NCBI GenBank assembly: GCA_019236545.1
Contig: JAFAIV010000346.1
Location: forward strand, 1-6,824
Direction: 5' to 3'
Length of the DNA: 6,824 nt
Source of the DNA: Actinomycetota bacterium
Lineage (GTDB): Bacteria > Actinomycetota > Thermoleophilia > Gaiellales > Gaiellaceae
Each line of letters starts with the position of its first letter. Positions within the stretch are counted from its first letter, which is position 1. The notes under the pieces are model-generated. The model had not been told where the DNA came from and did not search any database. It was given only the letters and a program-made list of their open reading frames with translations. Shown one piece after another: positions 1 through 6,244 of this stretch. Position numbers and translations under genes: made by a program.

Positions 1-1
1 C

Positions 2-961
2 GACGCCGGCCTCGCCGAGCGCGGCGACGGTGGCGGTCGGGTCGCCGTTCGGGTGGAAGGAGACGAGGGTCGAGTGGCCGGGCGGCGTCACGACCTCGAC
101 GAGCGGCTCGAGGAGCTCGCGGCAGCGCGCGGCCATCTCGGCGGCGCGCCCGTAGGCCCATTCCGGGCGCGAGCCGATGGCGGCGACGAGGCCTGCGAGG
201 CTCGGCACCGCGGTCCAGCCGGAGTCGAACCGCGGCGCGCCCTCCTTCGCGACGAACGCGCCCGAGGCCTCGTGGGACGACTGCGCCAGGAACGACGGCG
301 ACGCGACGGAGAGCCGTTCCGGGTCGGCGACGTAGAGCGCGCCGGTCGCCTCGGGTCCGCAGAGCCACTTCTGCGCCGAGACGGTGTAGAAGTCGAGGCC
401 GTCCACGTCGACCGGGATCGCGCCCGCGGACTGGGCGCCGTCGACGAGCACCGGCACGCCCGCCTGCTCGCGCACGCGCGCGAGGTCGAGCTTCCGGCCG
501 GTCGTCCAGAGCACCTGTGACGTCGCGATCAGCCGCGTCCGCGGCGTCACCGCGCGCAGGATCGCCTCCTCGTCCCCGTCGACGACGATCACGCGCGCGC
601 CGGTGGCGTGGAGCGGGCCGGTGAGACCGAAGTGCTCCTGGTCGGTCGTGACCACCTCGTCGTCCGGGGTCAGACCGAGCCCGGCGCAGACGATCGCGCA
701 GCCACGGGTCGTGGAGTCGGTGAGCGCGACCGAGAGCGGCTCGACGCCGAGGATCCCGGCTACCGCCGCGCGCAGCTCGGCCCGGAGCGCGAACGTCCGC
801 TCGATGTATGCCTTCCCGCTGCGGCCGTCGTCCAGGTGCTCGTCGAGCTCGACGCGCATCGCCTCGATCGTCGCGCGCGCGAGCGGGCCGTTCGTGCCTG
901 CGTTGAGGTACGCGTACCGCTCGAGCACAGGGAACTGCGCGCGGGCCTCGTCGTGCGTCAT
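2..961 (-). CDS. PLP-dependent class V aminotransferase (cysteine desulfurase/epimerase-like), C-terminus cut by window edge
   Basis: The 320 visible residues have the class V aminotransferase fold pattern. The N-terminus carries the 'YLNAGTNGPL' substrate/cofactor loop (about residues 18-27), followed by 'TDSTTRG' (81-87), likely binding the PLP phosphate, and His110 in 'DQEHFG', likely stacking on the PLP ring. 'LVDGAQSAG' (172-180) has Asp174 and Gln177 contacting the cofactor. 'SAQKWLCGPEATG' holds Lys198, the expected Schiff-base lysine. Members of this family act as cysteine desulfurases, selenocysteine lyases, isopenicillin-N epimerases or EgtE-type lyases. The C-terminal part that would separate these is outside the window, so the substrate is unassigned. 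ATG at 961-959 is chosen because it has a GGAGG at 976-972 with a 10-nt spacer and overlaps the stop of the upstream phosphatase-family gene by 4 nt (ATGA), implying translational coupling. No internal disruption is seen; the 3' end continues beyond base 1. Confidence 0.93.
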   Translation of the reverse strand, partial: MTHDEARAQFPVLERYAYLNAGTNGPLARATIEAMRVELDEHLDDGRSGKAYIERTFALRAELRAAVAGILGVEPLSVALTDSTTRGCAIVCAGLGLTPDDEVVTTDQEHFGLTGPLHATGARVIVVDGDEEAILRAVTPRTRLIATSQVLWTTGRKLDLARVREQAGVPVLVDGAQSAGAIPVDVDGLDFYTVSAQKWLCGPEATGALYVADPERLSVASPSFLAQSSHEASGAFVAKEGAPRFDSGWTAVPSLAGLVAAIGSRPEWAYGRAAEMAARCRELLEPLVEVVTPPGHSTLVSFHPNGDPTATVAALGEAGV

Positions 962-1665
962 CCGACGACCGCCTCCACCGGCGCGTGGTCGGAGAGGAGG
1001 CGGCCGGCGAGGCGGCGGCGCTCCTCCGGCCAGACGGCCGTCCGGGCGGGCAGGCCGCGGGCGAGCAGCCAGTCGATGCGCGGCTCCGGCTCGGTGAAGC
1101 CGTCGAGCGCCCGGAACGTCTCCGAGCGAGCCGGGAGGACGTTGGCGTCGCCGGCGAGGATCAGCGGCTCGCCCGCGGGCGCGAGCCCGTCGAGCCAGGC
1201 GACGGCCCGCTGCAGCTCCTCGTCGGCGAGGCGCTCGTTCCCGGTCGCGTGGAGATTGGCGACGAGGACGGGCGCGTCGAGCCGCACCGCCTGGCAGACC
1301 CGGCGCTCGCGGCCGCTGCGCGGGTTGAGGACGAGCGCCTCGTGGCCGAGGACGCGGTGGCGCCGCGCGACGAGGACGGCGTTCGCCTGCCCGGTCACGG
1401 CCGAGCGCAGGAGGCCGTGGTTCAGGCCGGTGACGATCCGACCGAGCCGCGGCGGCAGCAGCGGCCGTGCCGCGACGGCGCCGAGGGCCGCCATCCCGCT
1501 CCAGTCCTCCAGCCGGGCGAGCGCCCAGACCGGCACCTCCTGCAGGCAGACGACGTCCGGGTCGTCGGAGACGGCGAGCCCCACCATCTCCTCCAGGTAG
1601 GCGCGCCGCTCGGGCGGGTCGGCGTTGCCGTGGAAGACGTTCCAGGTGCGGACGAGCAGTGCCAC
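958..1665 (-). CDS. Endonuclease/exonuclease/phosphatase (EEP) family metal-dependent hydrolase
   Basis: This 235-residue protein is a compact single EEP domain (DNase I / exonuclease III / sphingomyelinase superfamily), which cleaves phosphoester bonds using Mg2+. The catalytic positions I would expect are all present: Asn9 in 'RTWNVFHGN', Glu43 in 'VVCLQEV', His139 in 'VANLHATGN', Asp173 and Asn175 in 'ILAGDANVL', Asp198 in 'RIDWLL', and Asp226-His227 in 'SDHAPVEA' at the C-terminus. There is no signal peptide or membrane segment, so it is probably cytoplasmic. The substrate (nucleic acid, phospholipid or small phosphoester) cannot be read from the sequence. The GTG at 1665 is preferred over an upstream ATG at 1719, because the shorter form starts right at the first beta strand and the longer one would overlap the divergent glycosyltransferase gene. 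No Shine-Dalgarno precedes the GTG, consistent with a leaderless mRNA. It is the first gene of a minus-strand pair with the aminotransferase. Confidence 0.92.
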   Translation of the reverse strand: MALLVRTWNVFHGNADPPERRAYLEEMVGLAVSDDPDVVCLQEVPVWALARLEDWSGMAALGAVAARPLLPPRLGRIVTGLNHGLLRSAVTGQANAVLVARRHRVLGHEALVLNPRSGRERRVCQAVRLDAPVLVANLHATGNERLADEELQRAVAWLDGLAPAGEPLILAGDANVLPARSETFRALDGFTEPEPRIDWLLARGLPARTAVWPEERRRLAGRLLSDHAPVEAVVG

Positions 1666-1669
1666 CCCG

Positions 1670-1680
1670 CGTAGCCTACG
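1670..1680. promoter_or_regulatory. Symmetric divergent promoter core (back-to-back -10 elements), probably leaderless
   Basis: The 19-bp gap between two divergent GTG starts contains the perfect palindrome CGTAG-C-CTACG. Read on the plus strand, TAGCCT (1672-1677) fits the actinobacterial TANNNT -10 pattern and lies 7 nt before GTG 1685. Read on the minus strand, TAGGCT (1678-1673) lies 7 nt before GTG 1665. Neither start has a Shine-Dalgarno, and in actinobacteria a TANNNT about 6-8 nt upstream of a start codon typically marks a leaderless transcript. I see no good -35 hexamer on either side. Alternatively, the palindrome could be an operator half-site or chance. Confidence 0.45.
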
Positions 1681-1684
1681 AGCC

Positions 1685-2743
1685 GTGCGCGTGCTGCTCG
1701 CCGATCCCCCGGCCTTCACGCCGACGTACGACCACGAGCTCGCGGTCGCGCTCGCGCGCGAGGGCGCGGAGGTCGAGCTCGTGACGTCGCGCTTCCGCTT
1801 CGGCTCCGCGCCGGATCCGGAGGGCTACGCGCGGCGCGAGCTCTTCTACCCGGTCTCGTCGCGCGTGTTCGGGCGCTCGCCGCTGCGGCTCCCCGTGAAG
1901 GCGGCGGAGCACCCGCTCGGGCTCGCGCTGATGCGGCGGCGGCCCGCGGACGTGCTCCATCTGCAGTGGCTCGCCGCGCCGGAGCTCGACGTCCGTCTCT
2001 GGCGGCCCCAGGCGCCGGCCGTGTTCACCGCGCACGACCTGCTGCCGCGCCGGACCGCGACGAAGCTCCAGCTCTGGCGGACGCTCCTCTCGCGCTTCGC
2101 GCGTGTGATCGTCCACAGCGAGAGCGGCCGGGAAACGCTCGCCTCGCTCGGCGTCCCCGAGGAGCGGCTGCGCGTGATCCCGCACCCGGTCTTCCCGAGC
2201 GAGCCGGAGCGGCGCGACGACGGCCGCACCGTCCTCAGCTTCGGCGTCATCCGCCCGTACAAGGGGCTCGGCGACGCGATCGACGCCGTCCGCCGCGCCG
2301 GGGACGCGCGCCTCCTCGTCGCCGGCGATCCCCTCGAGCCGGTCGACCGCTACCGCACGGCGGCGGACGGGCTCGTCGTCGAGTGGCGGCTCGGCTACCT
2401 CCCGCCGGCCGAGGTCGACCGCGCCTTCGGCGACGCGACGCTCGCCGTCTTCCCGTACCGGCCGGAGCTCGACCAGAGCGGCGCGCTGCTCCGCGCGCTC
2501 GGCGCGGGCGTCCCGGCGGTGGCGTACGACGTCGGCGGCGTCGCGGAGCCTGTGCGCCGCTTCGAGGCCGGCCGCGTCGTCCCGGCCGGGGACGTCGAGG
2601 CGCTGGCCGAGGCGATCCGCGAGCTGCTGGGCGACCCCGCCGCGCTCGAGCGCGCCCGCGAGGGCGCCCGCCGCGCGCGCGAGGAGCTGACGTGGGAGGC
2701 GGCCGCCCGCGCGCACCTCGCCGTGTACGAGGAGGTCGCGTGA
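1685..2743 (+). CDS. GT-B fold glycosyltransferase (GT4-like, group 1 family)
   Basis: This 352-residue protein has the two Rossmann-like halves of a retaining GT-B glycosyltransferase, which transfers a sugar from a nucleotide-sugar donor. The N-terminal acceptor half begins 'VRVLLADPPAFTPTYDHELA' and includes 'VFTAHDLLPRR' (113-123) and 'VIVHSESGRETL' (141-152). The hinge is at 'VIPHPVF' (164-170). The C-terminal donor half starts with 'SFGVIRPYKGL' (185-195), where Arg190 and Lys193 are the usual donor-phosphate contacts, and contains 'LDQSGALLRALGAGVPAVAY' (262-281) followed by 'DVGGVAEPV'. In classical GT4 enzymes an E-x7-E motif sits here; the second glutamate appears to be Arg270, as in the 'QSG' subgroup. 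Donor and acceptor are unknown. There is no signal peptide. GTG 1685 is chosen because it begins the first beta strand and avoids overlap with the divergent EEP gene. Its stop overlaps the next start by 4 nt (GTGA), making it the first gene of an operon with a GH15 enzyme. Confidence 0.92.
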   Translation: MRVLLADPPAFTPTYDHELAVALAREGAEVELVTSRFRFGSAPDPEGYARRELFYPVSSRVFGRSPLRLPVKAAEHPLGLALMRRRPADVLHLQWLAAPELDVRLWRPQAPAVFTAHDLLPRRTATKLQLWRTLLSRFARVIVHSESGRETLASLGVPEERLRVIPHPVFPSEPERRDDGRTVLSFGVIRPYKGLGDAIDAVRRAGDARLLVAGDPLEPVDRYRTAADGLVVEWRLGYLPPAEVDRAFGDATLAVFPYRPELDQSGALLRALGAGVPAVAYDVGGVAEPVRRFEAGRVVPAGDVEALAEAIRELLGDPAALERAREGARRAREELTWEAAARAHLAVYEEVA

Positions 2744-3057
2744 TCTTCCGCCGTCCGTCCCGCTTCGGCGACCTGATCGACCGCCAGCTCGACGTCTTCT
2801 CCCACGACGAAGCCGTCCTCCTCTCGGACTGCCGGGAGCGCGAGCAGGCGTACGGGCGCGCGCCGCGCGAGGACGCCGAGGAGGCGTACGGCGACTACGT
2901 CGACGCGGTCGACGCCGCCGTCGACGCGCTGGAGGCGATGCGCGACACGTTCGCCAGGACGCTCGACGAGGACACGGCCGAGGCGTACGAGGCCGAGTTC
3001 AACCGCGCCGCCCGCCGCCGCTGGCCGGCGCTCGGCGAGGAGCTGGCCGAGCGCTGA
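2740..3057 (+). CDS. Small acidic lysine-free protein of unknown function
   Basis: I do not recognise a family. The 105-residue protein has 27 Asp/Glu against 15 Arg and no Lys, so it is strongly acidic. It starts 'VIFRRPSRFGDLIDRQLDVF' and looks almost entirely alpha-helical: an N-terminal amphipathic stretch, an Ala/Asp-rich middle ('VDAVDAAVDALEAMRDTF', about 57-74), and an Arg-rich helix 'EFNRAARRRWPALGEE' near the end. There is one Cys (residue 31), no signal peptide and no membrane segment. A real gene is supported by GGAGG at 2731-2735, by the GTGA overlap with the glycosyltransferase stop, and by its TGA sharing one base with the GH15 ATG (TGATG). Its codons have the same GC-rich third positions as its neighbours. 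Because it is translationally coupled to both, it may be a partner or regulator of the glycosyltransferase or glycosidase; that is inference only. Confidence 0.8.
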   Translation: MIFRRPSRFGDLIDRQLDVFSHDEAVLLSDCREREQAYGRAPREDAEEAYGDYVDAVDAAVDALEAMRDTFARTLDEDTAEAYEAEFNRAARRRWPALGEELAER

Positions 3058-4853
3058 TGGCCCGGATCGAGGACTACGCGCTCCTCGGCGACCTGCAGAC
3101 CGCGGCCCTCGTCGACCGCAGCGGCTCAGTGGACTGGCTCTGCTTCCCCCGCTTCGACTCCGGCGCCTGCTTCGCCGCGCTGCTCGGCGGGCCGGAGAAC
3201 GGCCGCTGGCTGATCGCGCCCGAGAACGGCGGCACCGCGAGCAGGCGCTACCTCGACGGGACGCTCGTCCTCGAGACGACGTGGGAGACCGACGAAGGCC
3301 GTGCGCGCGTCCTCGACTTCATGCCGCCCCGCGGCCGTGCGCCCGATGTCGTCCGCATCGTGGAGGGCCTCCGCGGCAGCGTCGAGATGCGCTCCGAGCT
3401 GACGATCCGCTTCGACTACGGCCACGTCGTCCCGTGGGTGCGGCGCGTCGGCGACGCGCGCGTCGCGGTCGCGGGGCCGGACGCGCTCTGCTTCCGCACA
3501 CCTGCTCCGACGCGCGGCGAGAACATGCGGACGGTGTCGCTCTTCCGCGCGCACGAGGGCGAGCGGACGCCGTTCGTCCTCACGTGGTACCCGTCGCACG
3601 AGGATCCGCCGGCGCACGTCGACGCGGAACAGGCGCTCGCCGACACGGAGTCGTTCTGGCGCGAGTGGTCGTCGAGCCACGAGGTCGCCGTCCCGGACGA
3701 GTGGGAGCCGGTGCTGGAGCGCTCGCTGCTCGTCCTCAAGGCGCTGACGTTCGCGCCGACGGGCGGGATCGTCGCGGCGCCGACGACCTCGCTGCCCGAG
3801 TCGATCGGCGGCGTGCGCAACTGGGACTACCGCTACTGCTGGCTCCGCGACGCGACGCTGACGCTGCTCGCGCTCGTCCACGCCGGGCATCTCGAGGAGG
3901 CGGGCGCGTGGCGCGCCTGGCTCCTGCGCGCGGTGGCGGGCGACCCGGCGGCCGTCCAGATCATGTATGGCGTCGCCGGCGAGCGGCGGCTGAGCGAGTT
4001 CGAGCTCCCGTGGCTGGCCGGGTACGAGGGCTCGCGGCCTGTCCGGGTCGGGAACGCGGCGAGCGGCCAGATCCAGCTCGACGTGTACGGCGAGGTGATC
4101 GACGCGATCTACCAGGCGCGGCTGAGCGGCCTCGAGCCGCTGCCGGAGGCGTGGCGGATCCAGCGCGCGCTGCTCGACCACCTCGAGGACGCGTGGCGGC
4201 AGCCGGACCACGGCATCTGGGAGATCCGCGGCGAGCCGCGCCACTTCGTCCACTCGAAGGCGATGGCGTGGGTCGCGTTCGACCGCGCCGTGCGGAGCGC
4301 CGAGCACGACCGGCTCGACGGCCCGGTCGACCGCTGGCGCGAGCTGCGCGAGGAGATCCATGCGGAGATCTGCGAGCGCGGCTACGACGCCGCCCGCGGC
4401 TCCTTCGTCCAGTCGTACGACTCGCAGGAGCTCGACGCGAGCCTGCTCCTGCTCCCGCTCGTCGGCTTCCTTCCCGCGTCGGACCCGCGCATCCGAGGCA
4501 CGGTCGCGGCGGTCGAGCGCGAGCTGCTGCAGGACGGCTTCGTCCTCCGCTACCGGACGCACGAGCAGGGCGTGGACGGGCTGCCACCGGGCGAGGGCGT
4601 CTTCCTGCCGTGCTCGTTCTGGCTCGTGGACTGCCTGGAGCTTCTCGGGCGGCACGAGGACGCGCACCGGCTGTTCGAGCGGCTCCTCGGCCTGGCGAAC
4701 GACCTCGGCCTGCTGAGCGAGGAGTACGACCCGCAGGCGAAGCGGCTGCTCGGGAACTTCCCGCAGGCGTTCACGCACCTCGCGCTCGTCAACTCGGCGT
4801 TCAACGTCCTCCCGCACCTGCCCTCGCCGATGGCGAGGCGGCACGCGGGCTAG
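3057..4853 (+). CDS. GH15 family glycoside hydrolase (trehalase/glucoamylase-like)
   Basis: This 598-residue protein is a complete bacterial GH15 enzyme, an inverting alpha-glucosidase that releases beta-glucose from trehalose, dextrin or similar alpha-glucosides. It opens with the N-terminal beta-rich domain (about 1-200: 'IEDYALLGDLQTAALVDRSG', 'VDWLCFPRFDSGACFAALLG'). The (alpha/alpha)6 catalytic barrel follows (about 210-590), with 'GGVRNWDYRYCWLRDATLTL' at 251-270. By family comparison, Glu389 in 'HGIWEIRG' is the likely general acid and Glu513 in 'PGEGVFLPCSFW' the likely general base. The C-terminus carries the conserved 'GLLSEEYDPQ' (551-560) and 'LLGNFPQAFTHLALVN'. There is no secretion signal, which fits an intracellular role. 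Several actinobacterial relatives with this layout are trehalases rather than glucoamylases, and the sequence alone does not decide. ATG 3057 shares one base with the preceding stop; GAGGAG lies at 3037-3042, a rather long 14-nt spacing, so coupling probably drives initiation. It is the last gene of the plus operon. Confidence 0.95.
   Translation: MARIEDYALLGDLQTAALVDRSGSVDWLCFPRFDSGACFAALLGGPENGRWLIAPENGGTASRRYLDGTLVLETTWETDEGRARVLDFMPPRGRAPDVVRIVEGLRGSVEMRSELTIRFDYGHVVPWVRRVGDARVAVAGPDALCFRTPAPTRGENMRTVSLFRAHEGERTPFVLTWYPSHEDPPAHVDAEQALADTESFWREWSSSHEVAVPDEWEPVLERSLLVLKALTFAPTGGIVAAPTTSLPESIGGVRNWDYRYCWLRDATLTLLALVHAGHLEEAGAWRAWLLRAVAGDPAAVQIMYGVAGERRLSEFELPWLAGYEGSRPVRVGNAASGQIQLDVYGEVIDAIYQARLSGLEPLPEAWRIQRALLDHLEDAWRQPDHGIWEIRGEPRHFVHSKAMAWVAFDRAVRSAEHDRLDGPVDRWRELREEIHAEICERGYDAARGSFVQSYDSQELDASLLLLPLVGFLPASDPRIRGTVAAVERELLQDGFVLRYRTHEQGVDGLPPGEGVFLPCSFWLVDCLELLGRHEDAHRLFERLLGLANDLGLLSEEYDPQAKRLLGNFPQAFTHLALVNSAFNVLPHLPSPMARRHAG
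4822..4838 (+). terminator. Small GC hairpin at the 3' end of the GH15 gene, possible U-less terminator
   Basis: CCTCGCC-GAT-GGCGAGG is a perfect 7-bp stem with a 3-nt loop, 13 nt before the GH15 stop codon. It has no T-tract after it. U-less hairpins can terminate in actinobacteria, but in DNA this rich in GC such a hairpin can arise by chance, and it lies inside the coding region. Confidence 0.2.
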
Positions 4854-4871
4854 GTCCCGGTCACAGCCGCG
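4844..4871. terminator. Imperfect hairpin spanning both convergent stop codons, candidate bidirectional terminator
   Basis: CGCGGGCT (4844-4851) pairs with AGCCGCG (4865-4871), leaving one bulged G and a 13-nt loop. The plus GH15 stop (4851-4853) lies at the base of the loop, and the minus cyclase stop (4874-4872) sits just beyond the other arm. The convergent gap is only 18 bp, so any termination signal must overlap the genes. No T-tract follows on either strand, so this is tentative. Confidence 0.3.
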
Positions 4872-6206
4872 TCACGCCAGGGCGTACAGCCGCCAGGCTC
4901 CCGGCACGCCCTTGAGCTCGTGCTCGCCGCGGTCGCGGAACTCCAGCCCGGAGCCGGCGACCAGGTCCTTCACCGTGGAGGAGGCGAGCACCTCGCCCGG
5001 GTCGGCGGCGGCCGCGACGCGAGCCCCGATGTGCACCGCGATGCCGCCGAGCTTCGACCCGATCCGTTCGCACTCGCCCGTGTGGACGCCGGTGCGGACC
5101 GGGACGCCGATCTCCTCGGTCGCCTCGGTGATCGCGCGGGCGCACATCAGCGCGCGGGCGGGGCCGTCGAAGGCGGCGAGGAAGCCGTCGCCCGCGTTGT
5201 CCAGCTCACGGCCGCCGAACCGATCGAACTGGCGGCGCACGAGGGCGTGGTGGTGCGTCAGCAGGTCGGCCCAGGCGCGGTCGCCGATGCTGGCCGCCCG
5301 CTCGGTCGAGCCGACGAGGTCGGTGAAGAGCACGGTCGAGAGGACGCGCTCGACGGTGTCCTCGCCGCCGATCCGCGCGCAGAGCCGCCGGGTCTCCCGA
5401 AGTGCGATCTCGTTGGCGGCGGCATCGACCCAGTGGTAGATGCTCTGCAGACCCGGCAGCTCGACGAGCGACGCGCCGGGGATGCGCTCGGCGAAGTAGC
5501 CGGCCGGCCCCCGCTGCGCCGGGCTGGCGAGGACGACGGTCGGGACACGGACGACGGGCAGCACGTCCGAGACGTCGGAGTCCATCATCATCCGGAAGAA
5601 CGCGAGGGCTGACCCGGGGCTGAGCCCGCGCCGCATGTGCGCGAGGAACCACGCCCTGAAGTCGGGGTCGTCGCGCTGGCCGGGCGACCATTCCGCCAGG
5701 CAGGCGTCGAGGAACGCCGTCCGGCCCCAGCCCTGGCGGATCTCCTGCAGCCGCGCGCGCCACTCGGCCTCGCTCAGCGCCCAGGGGTAGTCGTCGCTCC
5801 GTCGGCCCTTCGCCGTCGGGTCGAAGAGCACGAGCCCCGCCGCGCGCTCGGGATGCGTCGCCGCGAAGAGGGCCGCCAGCCGCGCCCCCTCCTGCGCCGT
5901 CCAGAGCACGGCGGACTCGGTACCGAGGTCGTCGAGCACGGCGCGGAGGTCGTCCATGCGCGTCTCGAGCGTCGGCACCTCGCGCACGCGGTCCGACAGG
6001 CCGGTGCCGCGCTTGTCCACGACGACGACCCGCGCGAACTCGCCCAGGCCCTCGATGAAGCGTACGAGCAGCGGCTGCTCCCAGATCGAGAGGATGTCGC
6101 CCGCGAATCCGCGGACGAAGACGACGTCCACGGGGCCGTCCCCGGCCACCTGGTACGCGATCGCGACGTCGCCGCTGCGGGCGTAGAAGACGTCCTCCGG
6201 GCCCAT
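4872..6206 (-). CDS. Alpha/beta-hydrolase-like domain fused to class III adenylate/guanylate cyclase (LipJ/Rv1900c-like)
   Basis: This 444-residue protein has the architecture of Mycobacterium tuberculosis Rv1900c (LipJ). Residues 1-275 resemble an alpha/beta hydrolase ('YARSGDVAIAYQVAGDGPVD', 'VVVVDKRGTGLSD' at 60-72, 'RLAALFAATHPERAAGLVLF' at 109-128). Residues 285-444 form a class III cyclase domain that would make cAMP or cGMP. The cyclase metal-binding Asp296 ('LFTDLVGSTE') and Asp340 ('NAGDGFLAAF') are present, as is Arg396 ('VHIGARV'), probably a transition-state residue. The usual purine-selecting Lys is Asp336 and the usual Asn is His392, a known non-canonical pattern in this actinobacterial subgroup. 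In the hydrolase domain the nucleophile-elbow serine appears to be Gln105 ('WTAQEGA'), so this half is probably a sensor rather than an esterase. ATG 6206 is chosen because it has GGGGAGA upstream and matches the family's N-terminus. No membrane segment is seen. It lies 38 bp downstream of the second GH15 gene on the same strand, so the two are probably co-transcribed. Confidence 0.93.
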   Translation of the reverse strand: MGPEDVFYARSGDVAIAYQVAGDGPVDVVFVRGFAGDILSIWEQPLLVRFIEGLGEFARVVVVDKRGTGLSDRVREVPTLETRMDDLRAVLDDLGTESAVLWTAQEGARLAALFAATHPERAAGLVLFDPTAKGRRSDDYPWALSEAEWRARLQEIRQGWGRTAFLDACLAEWSPGQRDDPDFRAWFLAHMRRGLSPGSALAFFRMMMDSDVSDVLPVVRVPTVVLASPAQRGPAGYFAERIPGASLVELPGLQSIYHWVDAAANEIALRETRRLCARIGGEDTVERVLSTVLFTDLVGSTERAASIGDRAWADLLTHHHALVRRQFDRFGGRELDNAGDGFLAAFDGPARALMCARAITEATEEIGVPVRTGVHTGECERIGSKLGGIAVHIGARVAAAADPGEVLASSTVKDLVAGSGLEFRDRGEHELKGVPGAWRLYALA

Positions 6207-6214
6207 GGGCGAAG

Positions 6215-6221
6215 TCTCCCC
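6215..6221 (-). promoter_or_regulatory. Ribosome binding site that fixes the cyclase start
   Basis: GGGGAGA on the minus strand ends 8 nt before ATG 6206. It favours this start over the in-frame TTG at 6248, which overlaps the stop of the upstream GH15 gene and would add 14 residues not expected in the family. Confidence 0.65.
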
Positions 6222-6244
6222 GCTCGCGCGCCGGGGCGCCAACG

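Noticed and set aside
53..1674. Several open plus-strand frames opposite the aminotransferase and EEP genes
   Set aside because: They are Arg/Gly/Ala-rich without domain patterns, whereas the minus strand encodes complete catalytic motif sets.
1625..1684. Upstream ATG start (1625) for the glycosyltransferase
   Set aside because: It would add 20 non-conserved residues and overlap the divergent EEP coding region; GTG 1685 starts exactly at the first beta strand.
1666..1719. Upstream ATG start (1719) for the EEP protein
   Set aside because: The extra 18 residues look like low-complexity antisense of the glycosyltransferase start; GTG 1665 begins at the first conserved strand.
3126..4844. Long open frame on the minus strand opposite the GH15 gene
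   Set aside because: Its translation is Arg/Glu/Val/Ala-rich low-complexity sequence typical of antisense frames in very GC-rich DNA, while the plus frame holds all GH15 motifs.
4874..4885. Inverted repeat ACGCC-AG-GGCGT near the cyclase 3' end
   Set aside because: The 2-nt spacer is too short for an RNA hairpin loop and it lies in the conserved C-terminal codons, so I treat it as chance.
6228..6240. GC-rich inverted repeat GCGCC-GG-GGCGC in the gap between the second GH15 gene and the cyclase
   Set aside because: The 2-nt loop is too short, the bases are all G/C, and there is no T-tract; it cannot be separated from chance in this base composition.
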